Assembly: GCA_016211105.1 (NCBI GenBank)
Contig: JACQSX010000023.1
Location: 1 to 64,000, forward strand
Origin: Acidobacteriota bacterium
Lineage (GTDB): Bacteria; Acidobacteriota; UBA6911; JACQSX01
Direction: 5' to 3'
DNA: 64,000 bases
Shown: positions 44,143 through 52,358 of the stretch, piece after piece
Layout: each line of letters starts with the position of its first letter
Numbering within the stretch: position 1 is the stretch's first letter
Made by a program: the position numbers and the translations under genes
Notes under the pieces: model-generated
Told to the model about the DNA's origin: nothing
The model's database searches: none
What the model saw: only the letters and a program-made list of their open reading frames with translations

Positions 44143-45969
44143 TTACTCCACCGTTACGCTTTTAGCCAGGTTTCGGGGCTTGTCAATGTCGCATCCCCTG
44201 AGGCTGGCGATATGGTAGGCCAGGAGCTGCAAAGGGATGATGGTCAGCAGCGGCGAGAATTGCTCTTCAATCTCCGGAATATAAATCACGTCGTCTGCCA
44301 GCAGCCGCATCTCCCCGTTTCCTTCTGTTGCGACGGCAAGTACCGGCCCCCCGCGTGCCCTAATTTCCTGCAAATTGGACACTGTCTTGTCATAGCAACT
44401 TCCGTGCGGCGCGATGCAAACCGTCGGAAATCGCGCGTCGATGAGAGCAATCGGCCCATGCTTCATTTCTCCTGCGGCATACCCTTCTGCGTGCACGTAG
44501 GAAATCTCCTTGAGTTTAAGCGCTCCCTCCAACGCGACAGGAAAATTGTGCTTTCTTCCGATGAACATGAAGTTGTTAAAGACGCTGTATTTTTCCGCCA
44601 CTTGCCTGATGGCATCGTTGATCCTGAGAATCTGGCCTATCTTCTCCGGAATCGATTGAAGGTTGGCGATAAAACGTTTTCCCTCATCAATTGAGAGGGT
44701 ACGATCCCGGCCGAGCAGCAAACTTAAAAGATACAAGACTGTCAGTTGCGAGAGAAACGCCTTCGTGGAGGCGACTCCGATCTCCGGGCCGGCGTGATTG
44801 TAAATCCCGGCGTTGGTTTCGCGTGCGATGGCGCTGCCCACGACGTTGACCAGACCCAGTACCGGCACCCCTTTATGTTTTGCCTCTCTCACTGCGGCCA
44901 GTGTGTCAGCGGTTTCTCCGGATTGGCTGATTGCCAGTACGATGGTTCCTGGCTTCAAGTTCAGTTTGCGATAGCGGAACTCGCTGGCAAGCTCCACCTC
45001 CACCGCGATATCGGTATTTGCTTCAAGGATATAGCGGCCGATCAAACCGGCGTAATAAGAAGTTCCGCAGGAGACGATGATGATGTGGTCGGTGGCGCAC
45101 AACGCCTCGCGAACGGGGTCCAGCCCGCCGAGCCGCGCCGTTCCTTCTGCTTCCAGCAGTCGCCCCCGCATCGCATTAATCACGGCTTCCGGCTCTTCAA
45201 AAATTTCCTTCAACATGAAATGCGGAAATCCTTGCTTTTCTGCAGCAGCGATGTCCCAGTCCACCGTGTGCGGATCCCGCACCACGGGGACGCCTTGCAG
45301 AGAGCTGATCTCATAGGAGGAGGAATGCAAAATCGCGAGATCTTCGTCCTCCAGATAGATTACCTGATTGGTGTGGCGCAAAATCGCTGCAACATCCGAA
45401 GCGGCAAACATCTCGCTATTGCCGATTCCCAACAGCAGCGGGCTGCCTCTCCGAGCCAGCACAATTTCGTTCGGAGCATAGCTGGAGATGATGGCAACAC
45501 CGAACGTTCCGGCAAGTCCGGGAACGATTTTCCGGACCGTCGATGCCAGCTCTCCGTCCCAATTCTCTTCCACCAGATGTGCAATCACTTCCGTGTCCGT
45601 TTCTGACTGAAATTTGTGACCGCGCTGCTGCAGCCACTGTCGGATGGCTGCATAGTTCTCAATGATGCCGTTATGGACCACTGCAAAGTTCCCGCTGCAA
45701 TCCGAATGCGGGTGCGCATTGCTCTCAGTGGGCTTTCCGTGGGTGGCCCAGCGAGTGTGGCCAATTCCGGTTGATCCCCGCGGCGCTAGGCCATCCAGTT
45801 TGGATTGAAGATTCGCAATCTTTCCGGCTGCGCGAACCACTTGAATAGGTCCGTGGTTCCGAACCGCGATTCCGGAGGAGTCGTACCCGCGATACTCAAG
45901 CCGATACAGTCCTTCCAGTAAAATGGGAACCGCGTCTCGTTTACCGACATAACAGACAATTCCGCACAT
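44143..45969 (-). CDS. glmS: Glutamine--fructose-6-phosphate aminotransferase
   Basis: A 608-aa enzyme that makes glucosamine-6-phosphate for peptidoglycan and other amino sugars. The glutaminase domain starts with the essential Cys2 (MCGIVCYVG), followed by RGYDSSGIAV and HTRWATHG. Two SIS sugar-isomerase domains follow, with SCGTSYYAG, ISQSGETADT and EVASTKAFL-like segments, and the C-terminus ends DKPRNLAKSVTVE as expected. It is downstream of ldcA, mpl and a VWFA gene on the same strand, 136 bases after the last. No glmS ribozyme was seen. Confidence 0.97.
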   Translation of the reverse strand: MCGIVCYVGKRDAVPILLEGLYRLEYRGYDSSGIAVRNHGPIQVVRAAGKIANLQSKLDGLAPRGSTGIGHTRWATHGKPTESNAHPHSDCSGNFAVVHNGIIENYAAIRQWLQQRGHKFQSETDTEVIAHLVEENWDGELASTVRKIVPGLAGTFGVAIISSYAPNEIVLARRGSPLLLGIGNSEMFAASDVAAILRHTNQVIYLEDEDLAILHSSSYEISSLQGVPVVRDPHTVDWDIAAAEKQGFPHFMLKEIFEEPEAVINAMRGRLLEAEGTARLGGLDPVREALCATDHIIIVSCGTSYYAGLIGRYILEANTDIAVEVELASEFRYRKLNLKPGTIVLAISQSGETADTLAAVREAKHKGVPVLGLVNVVGSAIARETNAGIYNHAGPEIGVASTKAFLSQLTVLYLLSLLLGRDRTLSIDEGKRFIANLQSIPEKIGQILRINDAIRQVAEKYSVFNNFMFIGRKHNFPVALEGALKLKEISYVHAEGYAAGEMKHGPIALIDARFPTVCIAPHGSCYDKTVSNLQEIRARGGPVLAVATEGNGEMRLLADDVIYIPEIEEQFSPLLTIIPLQLLAYHIASLRGCDIDKPRNLAKSVTVE

Positions 45970-46106
45970 TTGTCCTCACGTTCTTTAGAGCGCCTGATTT
46001 CCGGCGAGTATCGGCCACTCCGCTGCGAGCCAAACAGTGACGGATGTCCGGTGACCAATGACGCGCAAGTAATAATGCACTCGACGGCTCAAGGTTTCAA
46101 TTCGCT

Positions 46107-47171
46107 TCATTTTCCAGGGGCGAAGTAACCAGCGCGGGTGGTAGCTTGTACAGCCGGCCTGAGAACCTCGATCTCGATTTTCCTCCAGGAGCCGTCTTTG
46201 GAGCGATTGCTGGGCAGATAGCCGATGTAATATTGGTTGCGCAGCTCTTCAGCGACGCGCTGATAAATGTCGTTCAAAGCCATTGCCCTGTAAGTAAGCA
46301 CTGCGCCACCCGTCTGCGTCGCCATTTCGCTCATTTCACGGCGCACCTGTTGGATGAAGGAATCCTTAAAAGTCGGCTCCCATGGGTACAGTAATCGGGC
46401 CTCGATTGCGTTGGCGGCGTATTGGTCGAGTTTGCTGACAAAGTAAATCATCGCTTCCGCTTTAAGCGCCAGTCTCAGCGCCTGCTGAAATTTTGCGGTA
46501 CTGGCTGTGTCAATCCCGTCGGTGAGAACAATCACTGCTTTTCTTCCACTCACATCCTTCAATAGGTCCACGAAAGTAACGTATAAAGCGTCATAAAAAA
46601 CAGTCCGGCCCTTGGAGTAAACGCTGTTCACGGCCAATTCGATCTTTCGGAGATCGGAAGTCCAGTCGAGAATCAACTTTGGTTCGTCGCTGAAGGTGAC
46701 AAGCGCGATCTTGTCCTCGTTGGTAAGGGCTTTGACGAAGTTTAAAATCGCGCGGCGAAATTCGGCTAGCTCTCCCTGAACACTCCCGCTGATATCTAAT
46801 AGGATGGCTACATGAACCGGAACCGCCTCGCTGGCAAAGTTGGTAATTTCCTGCGGAGCCCCATCCTCCAGTATGCGAAAATCCTCCTTCCTTAGGCCTT
46901 TCGCAAATCCGCCCGTTTCCAGAGAACGCACGCTGACCGAAAGATACACCTGATTGACCTCCACCCCGATGCGGAAGCCCCTCTGTGGAGGTTCCTTTTG
47001 CTGGGGGGTGGAATCCTGTTCTTGCCCGCCTTCGCGAATGGGGGCAGCCTGGAAAAATTGTGGATTTCGGATTTCGGATTGTGGGGTGTTGGATTGCCAA
47101 TGACGGCGATCTTGGGCGACGATACCAACTGCAACACACAGACAGATTGCCAAGAGGCAAGAAAACTTCAA
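46107..47171 (-). CDS. VWFA-related exported protein (acidobacterial type)
   Basis: A 354-aa exported protein. After a signal peptide (LLAICLCVAVGIV) comes a short low-complexity region, then a von Willebrand factor A domain with the MIDAS motif DISGSV, and the later TDG in VIVLTDGIDTAS. The layout matches the VWFA-related proteins that are abundant in acidobacteria. Residues about 24-42 are encoded by repeated aatccgaaatcc-like DNA (47050-47100), giving NTPQSEIRNPQFF, a translated intergenic repeat. It starts four bases inside the mpl gene (ATGA overlap), so it is coupled to the peptidoglycan genes. Confidence 0.88.
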   Translation of the reverse strand: MKFSCLLAICLCVAVGIVAQDRRHWQSNTPQSEIRNPQFFQAAPIREGGQEQDSTPQQKEPPQRGFRIGVEVNQVYLSVSVRSLETGGFAKGLRKEDFRILEDGAPQEITNFASEAVPVHVAILLDISGSVQGELAEFRRAILNFVKALTNEDKIALVTFSDEPKLILDWTSDLRKIELAVNSVYSKGRTVFYDALYVTFVDLLKDVSGRKAVIVLTDGIDTASTAKFQQALRLALKAEAMIYFVSKLDQYAANAIEARLLYPWEPTFKDSFIQQVRREMSEMATQTGGAVLTYRAMALNDIYQRVAEELRNQYYIGYLPSNRSKDGSWRKIEIEVLRPAVQATTRAGYFAPGK

Positions 47172-48661
47172 CTTGTAAGACTCCTTCCGTCTGATGCAGC
47201 CTGGCCAAATTTTCGCGAGAGCATCTGTTGCAATTTCTGATGGATACCGCCGAAATCGCCGTTTGACATCGCCACAATCACTGCGGGTGTGACGATATAC
47301 TCGCCTAAGTATTCTACAATCTCATCGGGTGATCGAAAAGTCTCCGCTTGCCGTCCCATTTGTTTCAGATGCGCCACCGTGACCGAAGGATCAAGTCGCT
47401 CATCTTCTGCAATCTTGGATGGATTGAATGGATGGCTCACTAAAATTGTGTCAGCGAGAGAAAGGCTGTATGCAAACGCCTGTTGGAATACTTTCCTGCG
47501 GCTGGTGGCGGAGCGCGGCTCGAAGGCAACATAGATCGGCGTGTCCGGGTAAAGCGACCGTAATCCCGAAAGTGTTTCCCTTATTGCGGTCGGATGATGT
47601 GCGAAATCATCAAAGAGTCGGACGCCTTCGAATTCAGACAGCAGTTCCAACCGCCGTCTTACGCCAGCGAACTGCGCGATTGCTTCACGGATCGTCTCCG
47701 CCGGCACCCCAAGGTGGGACGCAAGAGCGAATGCTGCCAGAATATTACGCGCGTTGTGCTCGCCAATCAGAGGCGCTGATACTTCGGCCACCGTCTTCGC
47801 CTCCCGGCAAACCTCAAAGGAGATTCCAGATGGGATGTCTTGTCCAGCGGTCCTCGCGCCGGCTGGAGCTGCAACCGGTACGATCTTAAAGTTGCGGGCT
47901 GACCAGAAGAAGTCTCCCAGTCCGAAAGTCTGAACCCTGCAGTAAGCTTTTTCAGCCACTCGCGCAACGGGCTGAGATTCCGCCCCTGCCAGCAAGATTC
48001 CGCCCTCTGGGATTAGGTTCACCAGCCGGCGAAACTGAAGCTCGATCTCGTCGAGGCTTCGGTAAATATCAGCGTGGTCAAATTCAATGTTGTTGATAAT
48101 GGCCGAGGTGGGCAGATAGTGAAGAAATTTGGGTCTCTTGTCGAAGAAAGCAGTGTCATACTCGTCTCCCTCGCATACTACAAGATCGCTGCGGCCCAGG
48201 CGGAAGCTGGACTGGAAATTCTTGGCAATTCCGCCCACCATGAAAGTGGGATCCAGTCCGGCAAACGTAAGGATCCAAGCTACCAGGCTGGTGGTCGTAG
48301 TCTTGCCATGCGTGCCCGCAACAACCACCGACTGCTTGCCGTGGATGAAGACCTCCTTCATCAAATCCGCGGAAGATGTATAAGGCATGCGTTCATTGAG
48401 CAACGCCTCCACCTCCACGTTCCCGCGTGAAATTGCGTTGCCGACCACTACAAGATCCGGCTTGGGAATGAGGTTTTCCTTGCTGAAAGGCGAGACTACC
48501 GGGATCGCGCGGTCCTGCAAAAACGTGCTCATGGGGGGATACATATCCTGGTCCGAACCGGTGATGCGGTACCCGTACTCTTTTAACATCGCCGCCAACG
48601 TGGCCATCGCCGTTCCACAGACTCCGATGAAATGGATGTGTCGAACGCTGTCCAGCCGCAT
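47168..48661 (-). CDS. mpl: UDP-MurNAc:L-Ala-gamma-D-Glu-mDAP ligase
   Basis: A 497-aa Mur ligase that attaches recycled tripeptide to UDP-MurNAc. HIHFIGVCGTAMATLA opens the protein, and the YPPMST segment is the form typical of Mpl rather than MurC. The ATP loop is GTHGKTTTT, with VCEGDEYDTAFFD and ATSRRK-like binding segments. The ATG at 48661 overlaps the end of ldcA (three-base spacing). The pairing with ldcA, which makes the tripeptide, supports a recycling role. Confidence 0.9.
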   Translation of the reverse strand: MRLDSVRHIHFIGVCGTAMATLAAMLKEYGYRITGSDQDMYPPMSTFLQDRAIPVVSPFSKENLIPKPDLVVVGNAISRGNVEVEALLNERMPYTSSADLMKEVFIHGKQSVVVAGTHGKTTTTSLVAWILTFAGLDPTFMVGGIAKNFQSSFRLGRSDLVVCEGDEYDTAFFDKRPKFLHYLPTSAIINNIEFDHADIYRSLDEIELQFRRLVNLIPEGGILLAGAESQPVARVAEKAYCRVQTFGLGDFFWSARNFKIVPVAAPAGARTAGQDIPSGISFEVCREAKTVAEVSAPLIGEHNARNILAAFALASHLGVPAETIREAIAQFAGVRRRLELLSEFEGVRLFDDFAHHPTAIRETLSGLRSLYPDTPIYVAFEPRSATSRRKVFQQAFAYSLSLADTILVSHPFNPSKIAEDERLDPSVTVAHLKQMGRQAETFRSPDEIVEYLGEYIVTPAVIVAMSNGDFGGIHQKLQQMLSRKFGQAASDGRSLTS

Positions 48662-48663
48662 AA

Positions 48664-49584
48664 CTACGCCACCGGACTTTCCAAAAAAGTGAGCACGTTT
48701 TCTTCTCCATCCAGGTCGACCGGGATACCAAAAGGAAGGACCAGGCTCTCCCGGGTCGTGTGCCCTGACGGAAAGCCGGCACAAATCGGAAATCGAAACG
48801 AAGCCAGCGCATCCAGCACAACGGATCTTAAATCCACGCCTGCGCTTTCGCAGTCGACCATTTCTCCAAGGATGAGACCGCGGACCCGATCCATAAATCC
48901 TGACTGGACCAATTGCGTCAACATGCGGTCGATCTGGTAGGATTTGCAACCTATGTCCTCCAAAAACAGCACAAGGTCGGAGGCGCCGTCCATTTGCCAC
49001 CGGGTCTTGGTCCCCAGTAGGCCGCACAGGATGGAAAGACATCCGCCGTACAGAATCCCCTGGGCTCGCCCTGGCTTCCAGCAAACGACCTGATCGCGTA
49101 TCTGCGCTGGGAATTGACCACCGCCTAGGCACGTTGTCCATTGCGCGGCGTTGACACGTCCGCGGGCAATATCTCCGGCAAGCATGGGGCCGTGAAATGT
49201 GACCCAGCCCTGTTCGGAAGAAAAGAAACAAAGCAACGCCGTAACGTCGCTACTCCCCATGAAGATCTTCGGCTTGCTCCAATCCATCTGGCTCAAGTAA
49301 GGGAGCAAGCGCGTGGATCCGTACCCGCCGCGGACGCAAATGACAGCGTGCGTCGTGTCATCCTTCAAATAACGAGCGAGACAGTCCGCTCGTTGGGCAT
49401 CCATGCCTGCAAAATAAAGGTGTTGAGAGAATAGGGAATCATCGTAGACTGGCTCAAAACCCATGTTGCGCAAGCTTAAGACCCCTTTCTCGAATTCCTC
49501 ACGATCGAAGGCTGAAGCGGGAGCAATGACGCCAATCCGATCTCCGGGGAGTAATCTACCGGGCTTTTTCCAAGTGCCACTCAC
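48664..49584 (-). CDS. ldcA: LD-carboxypeptidase (S66)
   Basis: A 306-aa cytosolic serine peptidase that removes the terminal D-Ala from recycled murein tetrapeptides. The family start is GDRIGVIAPAS, the nucleophile region is GGYGSTRLLPYL, and GSSDVTALL is the second conserved block. The C-terminal part has GEMVDCES and IPVDLDGEENVL. It uses GTG at 49584, with no strong ribosome binding site, and starts 31 bases from the divergent sppA. It precedes mpl, giving a clear peptidoglycan-recycling pair. Confidence 0.92.
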   Translation of the reverse strand: MSGTWKKPGRLLPGDRIGVIAPASAFDREEFEKGVLSLRNMGFEPVYDDSLFSQHLYFAGMDAQRADCLARYLKDDTTHAVICVRGGYGSTRLLPYLSQMDWSKPKIFMGSSDVTALLCFFSSEQGWVTFHGPMLAGDIARGRVNAAQWTTCLGGGQFPAQIRDQVVCWKPGRAQGILYGGCLSILCGLLGTKTRWQMDGASDLVLFLEDIGCKSYQIDRMLTQLVQSGFMDRVRGLILGEMVDCESAGVDLRSVVLDALASFRFPICAGFPSGHTTRESLVLPFGIPVDLDGEENVLTFLESPVA

Positions 49585-49615
49585 AAATTGAAGGATAAAC
49601 CAAATGTAGGCCTGG

Positions 49616-51397
49616 ATGGAAATGGCGCCAAGTCCTCTTTCTCTTTTTTGGCGCCGTTTTCCGCCCTTCTCTACTCTGGCTGGATGCCGCTCTTCCGTTC
49701 AGTTACAGCGCCTACCAGTCTTCGCCCACGCGAGATTTGACAGCCGTTCTTTTTGTCGAATATATTCCGTTCGGCCTATTGTGGCGCGAATCGATCAATC
49801 TATGCTGGCAAGGAAAAGATTTTTTCTTCGCATCGAGATGAAAGAAGTAATCACCGAAACAGTGCCGGAATACTCCTTGCTTTCGCGGAAGCGCAAAACC
49901 CATTTGAAGATTTTGCTGGATGCGATTGAAAGGGCATCACGTGATAAGAAAATTGCCGCCATCCTTTTGGTGGTGCGACAACCAGAAATGGGTTGGGCTC
50001 AGGTGGAAGAATTGGTTACCGCCTTGGATGATTTTCGCCGCCACAACAAGAGTGTGATGATCTTTTTGGAAAATGCAGGGAACAAGGAGTATTTTCTCGC
50101 CTCTGCGGCTGAGTTCATTTTCCTGGCGCCTTCGGGGGCCATCAACCTGGTGGGTCTGCGTTCGGAATCGGTTTTCTTCAAGAACATCTTGCAGTGGCTA
50201 GGCATCCATCCCGAGCTTGTTCATATCGGAAAATACAAGTCCTCTGCGGATATCTTCACGCGCGAGAGCATGTCGGAAGCCCACCGGGAACAAATGGAAG
50301 CTTTAATCCAGGACCTACAGCGTCAGTTGATCGAGCGCATCGGTAGCTGTCGCCGCAGGAGTCAAGAGGAAGTTACTGGCTGGATCAACAAAGGTCCTTA
50401 CTCTGCGTTTGAGGCAAAGGAAGCCGGAATAGTGGACGATTTGTTATTCGAAGATTTGGCGATTAAGAAGTTGGAGGATCAAAAGCTGGTCAGGCGTGAT
50501 TTGGAGCGTTATAAAGTGGGCGATGGTTTTTGGAAGCGGCTATTCACCTATCGCCGCCCACAGGTTGCTTTGGTGGCGGCGGAAGGATTGATTGCGGGCG
50601 GCAGAAGCCGGCGTACCGGCGGCCGGCGTATGATTTGCGGATCGGAAACCATAGGGGACTTTCTTGCCGACGCGCGCAAGCGTAAGCGGATTCGCGGAGT
50701 GGTTCTGCGCATAAGTTCCCCTGGCGGTTCCTCTCTTGCTTCGGACACGATCTGGCGAGAGGTGCAACTGACCGCGGAGAAAAAGCCTGTCGTGGTTTCC
50801 ATGGGAGACGTGGCGGCTTCTGGAGGGTATTACATCGCGACCGCGGCAAAGAAGATCCTGTCGCGACGCGCCACGATCACGGGATCGATCGGGGTCATCA
50901 GTGGAAAATTTGTGATACGGGACCTGCTGGAAAAATTGAAAATTCAGACGGATTCTATTTCCGGGGCCGATCACGCTGGTTTCTCTTCCGTGCTGCAGTC
51001 GTTTTCTGCAGAAGAGCACGCCACGCTGCGCCGACACCTGGAGGAATTCTACCGCGTTCATTTCGTGCCCAAGGTGGCCCAGAGCCGTAGCCAATCGGAA
51101 GAGCAAGTTTTACGGCTGGCGCAGGGACGGATCTGGAGCGGAGAAAGAGCGCACCGCTGCGGCTTGGTGGACGGAATTGGTGGAATTCGAGAGGCGGTGG
51201 AGGAGGTCAGAAGCCTTTGCCATTATCCTCCTCGACGTCCCTTGCGGGTGGTGATGTACGCCAAAAAACCGTCTTTGCGGGAACTGCTGGTTTCCGGCTT
51301 AGGTTCGGCCACATGGCTGGACACAGTCACGGATCTCATCCGTATTTTTCAGGAAGAAGTGTTGGCTTTGCTTCCTTTTGAAATTCGAATTCGGTAG
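49616..51397 (+). CDS. sppA: Signal peptide peptidase SppA
   Basis: A protease of the double-domain SppA type, up to 593 aa. The first ClpP-like domain (about residues 80-270) contains ITALDDF-like helices and IGKYKSSADIFTRESMS, holding the catalytic Lys. The second (about 320-510) has the serine in GDVAASGGYYIA. N-terminal residues are doubtful: from ATG 49616 the first 60 residues have low hydrophobicity, while an alternative frame over 49630-49800 gives a hydrophobic LFLFFGAVFRPSLLWL stretch better suited to a membrane anchor. A likely start is ATG 49802 or a frameshift separates the anchor. It is followed closely by ompH. Confidence 0.85.
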   Translation: MEMAPSPLSLFWRRFPPFSTLAGCRSSVQLQRLPVFAHARFDSRSFCRIYSVRPIVARIDQSMLARKRFFLRIEMKEVITETVPEYSLLSRKRKTHLKILLDAIERASRDKKIAAILLVVRQPEMGWAQVEELVTALDDFRRHNKSVMIFLENAGNKEYFLASAAEFIFLAPSGAINLVGLRSESVFFKNILQWLGIHPELVHIGKYKSSADIFTRESMSEAHREQMEALIQDLQRQLIERIGSCRRRSQEEVTGWINKGPYSAFEAKEAGIVDDLLFEDLAIKKLEDQKLVRRDLERYKVGDGFWKRLFTYRRPQVALVAAEGLIAGGRSRRTGGRRMICGSETIGDFLADARKRKRIRGVVLRISSPGGSSLASDTIWREVQLTAEKKPVVVSMGDVAASGGYYIATAAKKILSRRATITGSIGVISGKFVIRDLLEKLKIQTDSISGADHAGFSSVLQSFSAEEHATLRRHLEEFYRVHFVPKVAQSRSQSEEQVLRLAQGRIWSGERAHRCGLVDGIGGIREAVEEVRSLCHYPPRRPLRVVMYAKKPSLRELLVSGLGSATWLDTVTDLIRIFQEEVLALLPFEIRIR

Positions 51398-51402
51398 TCG
51401 AT

Positions 51403-51981
51403 ATGAGACAAATTCTGCTAGTCGTCGGGATTGGGACCCTTGCCGGTTGGCTTGCTTTGGCGCAGCAGGCAACAAAGTCGGTGGTGTCGGCGCCCCAGGC
51501 CCCTAAACCGGCGCCGACCAAGATCGCGGTGGTCGATTTTATTCGCGCCGTGAGTGAAACTGCAGAAGGGAAAAAGGAGTTTGCCGCTGTGCAGACTTGG
51601 GTGACAAAGCAAAACGAGGAGCTCAAGAAGCTGGAGTCAGAGTACAACGCGTTGCGTAACCGATACATGCAGGAGCAATTGAAATTAAACTTGGAGGCCC
51701 GCGCTGATATGGAACGGCAAATTCAGGAACGGGAAACTAAACTGCGGCGGCAGCAGGAAGACCTGAATCAGGTACTGGCAGAACGGCGCCAAGCTCTCGT
51801 TAATCGCCTGGGTGTCAAGATGCAGCAGGTAGTTCAACAGTACGCGCAGCAGAACAACTATTTGGCGATTCTGGTCGCTCAGGAAGGGATGTTTGCTTAC
51901 GTAGCGCCGGTTGCGGACCTGACCGAACAAATGATCAAGCTCTACGACGCCAAATATCCGGCTGTGGCTAAGAAACCATAA
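51403..51981 (+). CDS. OmpH/Skp-like periplasmic chaperone
   Basis: A 192-aa exported protein. After a signal peptide (LLVVGIGTLAGWLAL) comes KIAVVDFIRAVSETAEGKKE, the family opening, then a long alpha-helical coiled-coil (about residues 70-155, rich in Glu, Lys and Gln), and a short C-terminal strand region. Skp/OmpH proteins hold unfolded outer-membrane proteins in the periplasm. It starts five bases after sppA, so the two are co-transcribed. The function is assigned from architecture. Confidence 0.85.
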   Translation: MRQILLVVGIGTLAGWLALAQQATKSVVSAPQAPKPAPTKIAVVDFIRAVSETAEGKKEFAAVQTWVTKQNEELKKLESEYNALRNRYMQEQLKLNLEARADMERQIQERETKLRRQQEDLNQVLAERRQALVNRLGVKMQQVVQQYAQQNNYLAILVAQEGMFAYVAPVADLTEQMIKLYDAKYPAVAKKP

Positions 51982-52358
51982 CCCCTGTACAGTTCGGCCG
52001 CAGGTTCAAAAGTCAGCACTACTCGCACCCGTGCCCGCTGCCGCCGGCGCCGAAGTAGTAACGCTAGAAGGCCGGGAAGCTCCCTGACCAAACCGGCTGC
52101 TTCCTGGGTGCGACCTCCGAGGGTCTGCGACACAGTAAACGGATTCGGGCGGGCAAGCATGCCACCTATGGGTGGACCTTCTCGAAGCTGAGAAGGGGCT
52201 GGCATGGCCGCATTGCTCCGCATTCTTCTCGGCCTGACTCTGGCTCTATCTCTGGACACCCAAGAGCTGGCGGCGATCCGGCTCGATGTCGACTTGGTGA
52301 TGCTCCTGGCCACAGTCATGAGCCGCTCCAGGCGCTGATCGGCTGAAGAAGAAAGAGG
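51982..52358. other. Intergenic region, 377 bp, low-confidence ORF only
   Basis: This gap lies at the edge of the A+T-rich block that follows. A 44-codon frame at 52204-52338 (MAALLRILLGLTLALSLD at its start) resembles a signal sequence, but no ribosome binding site or family supports it. Long frames on the opposite strand are Arg- and Ala-rich and look like by-products of the GC-rich sequence. The start of the next gene follows aagaaagaggatg. Confidence 0.4.

Noticed and set aside
51942-52319. Minus-strand frame of 125 codons in the intergenic region
   Set aside because: It is very rich in Arg, Ala and Ser, overlaps the end of ompH, and has no recognisable domain or start signal.
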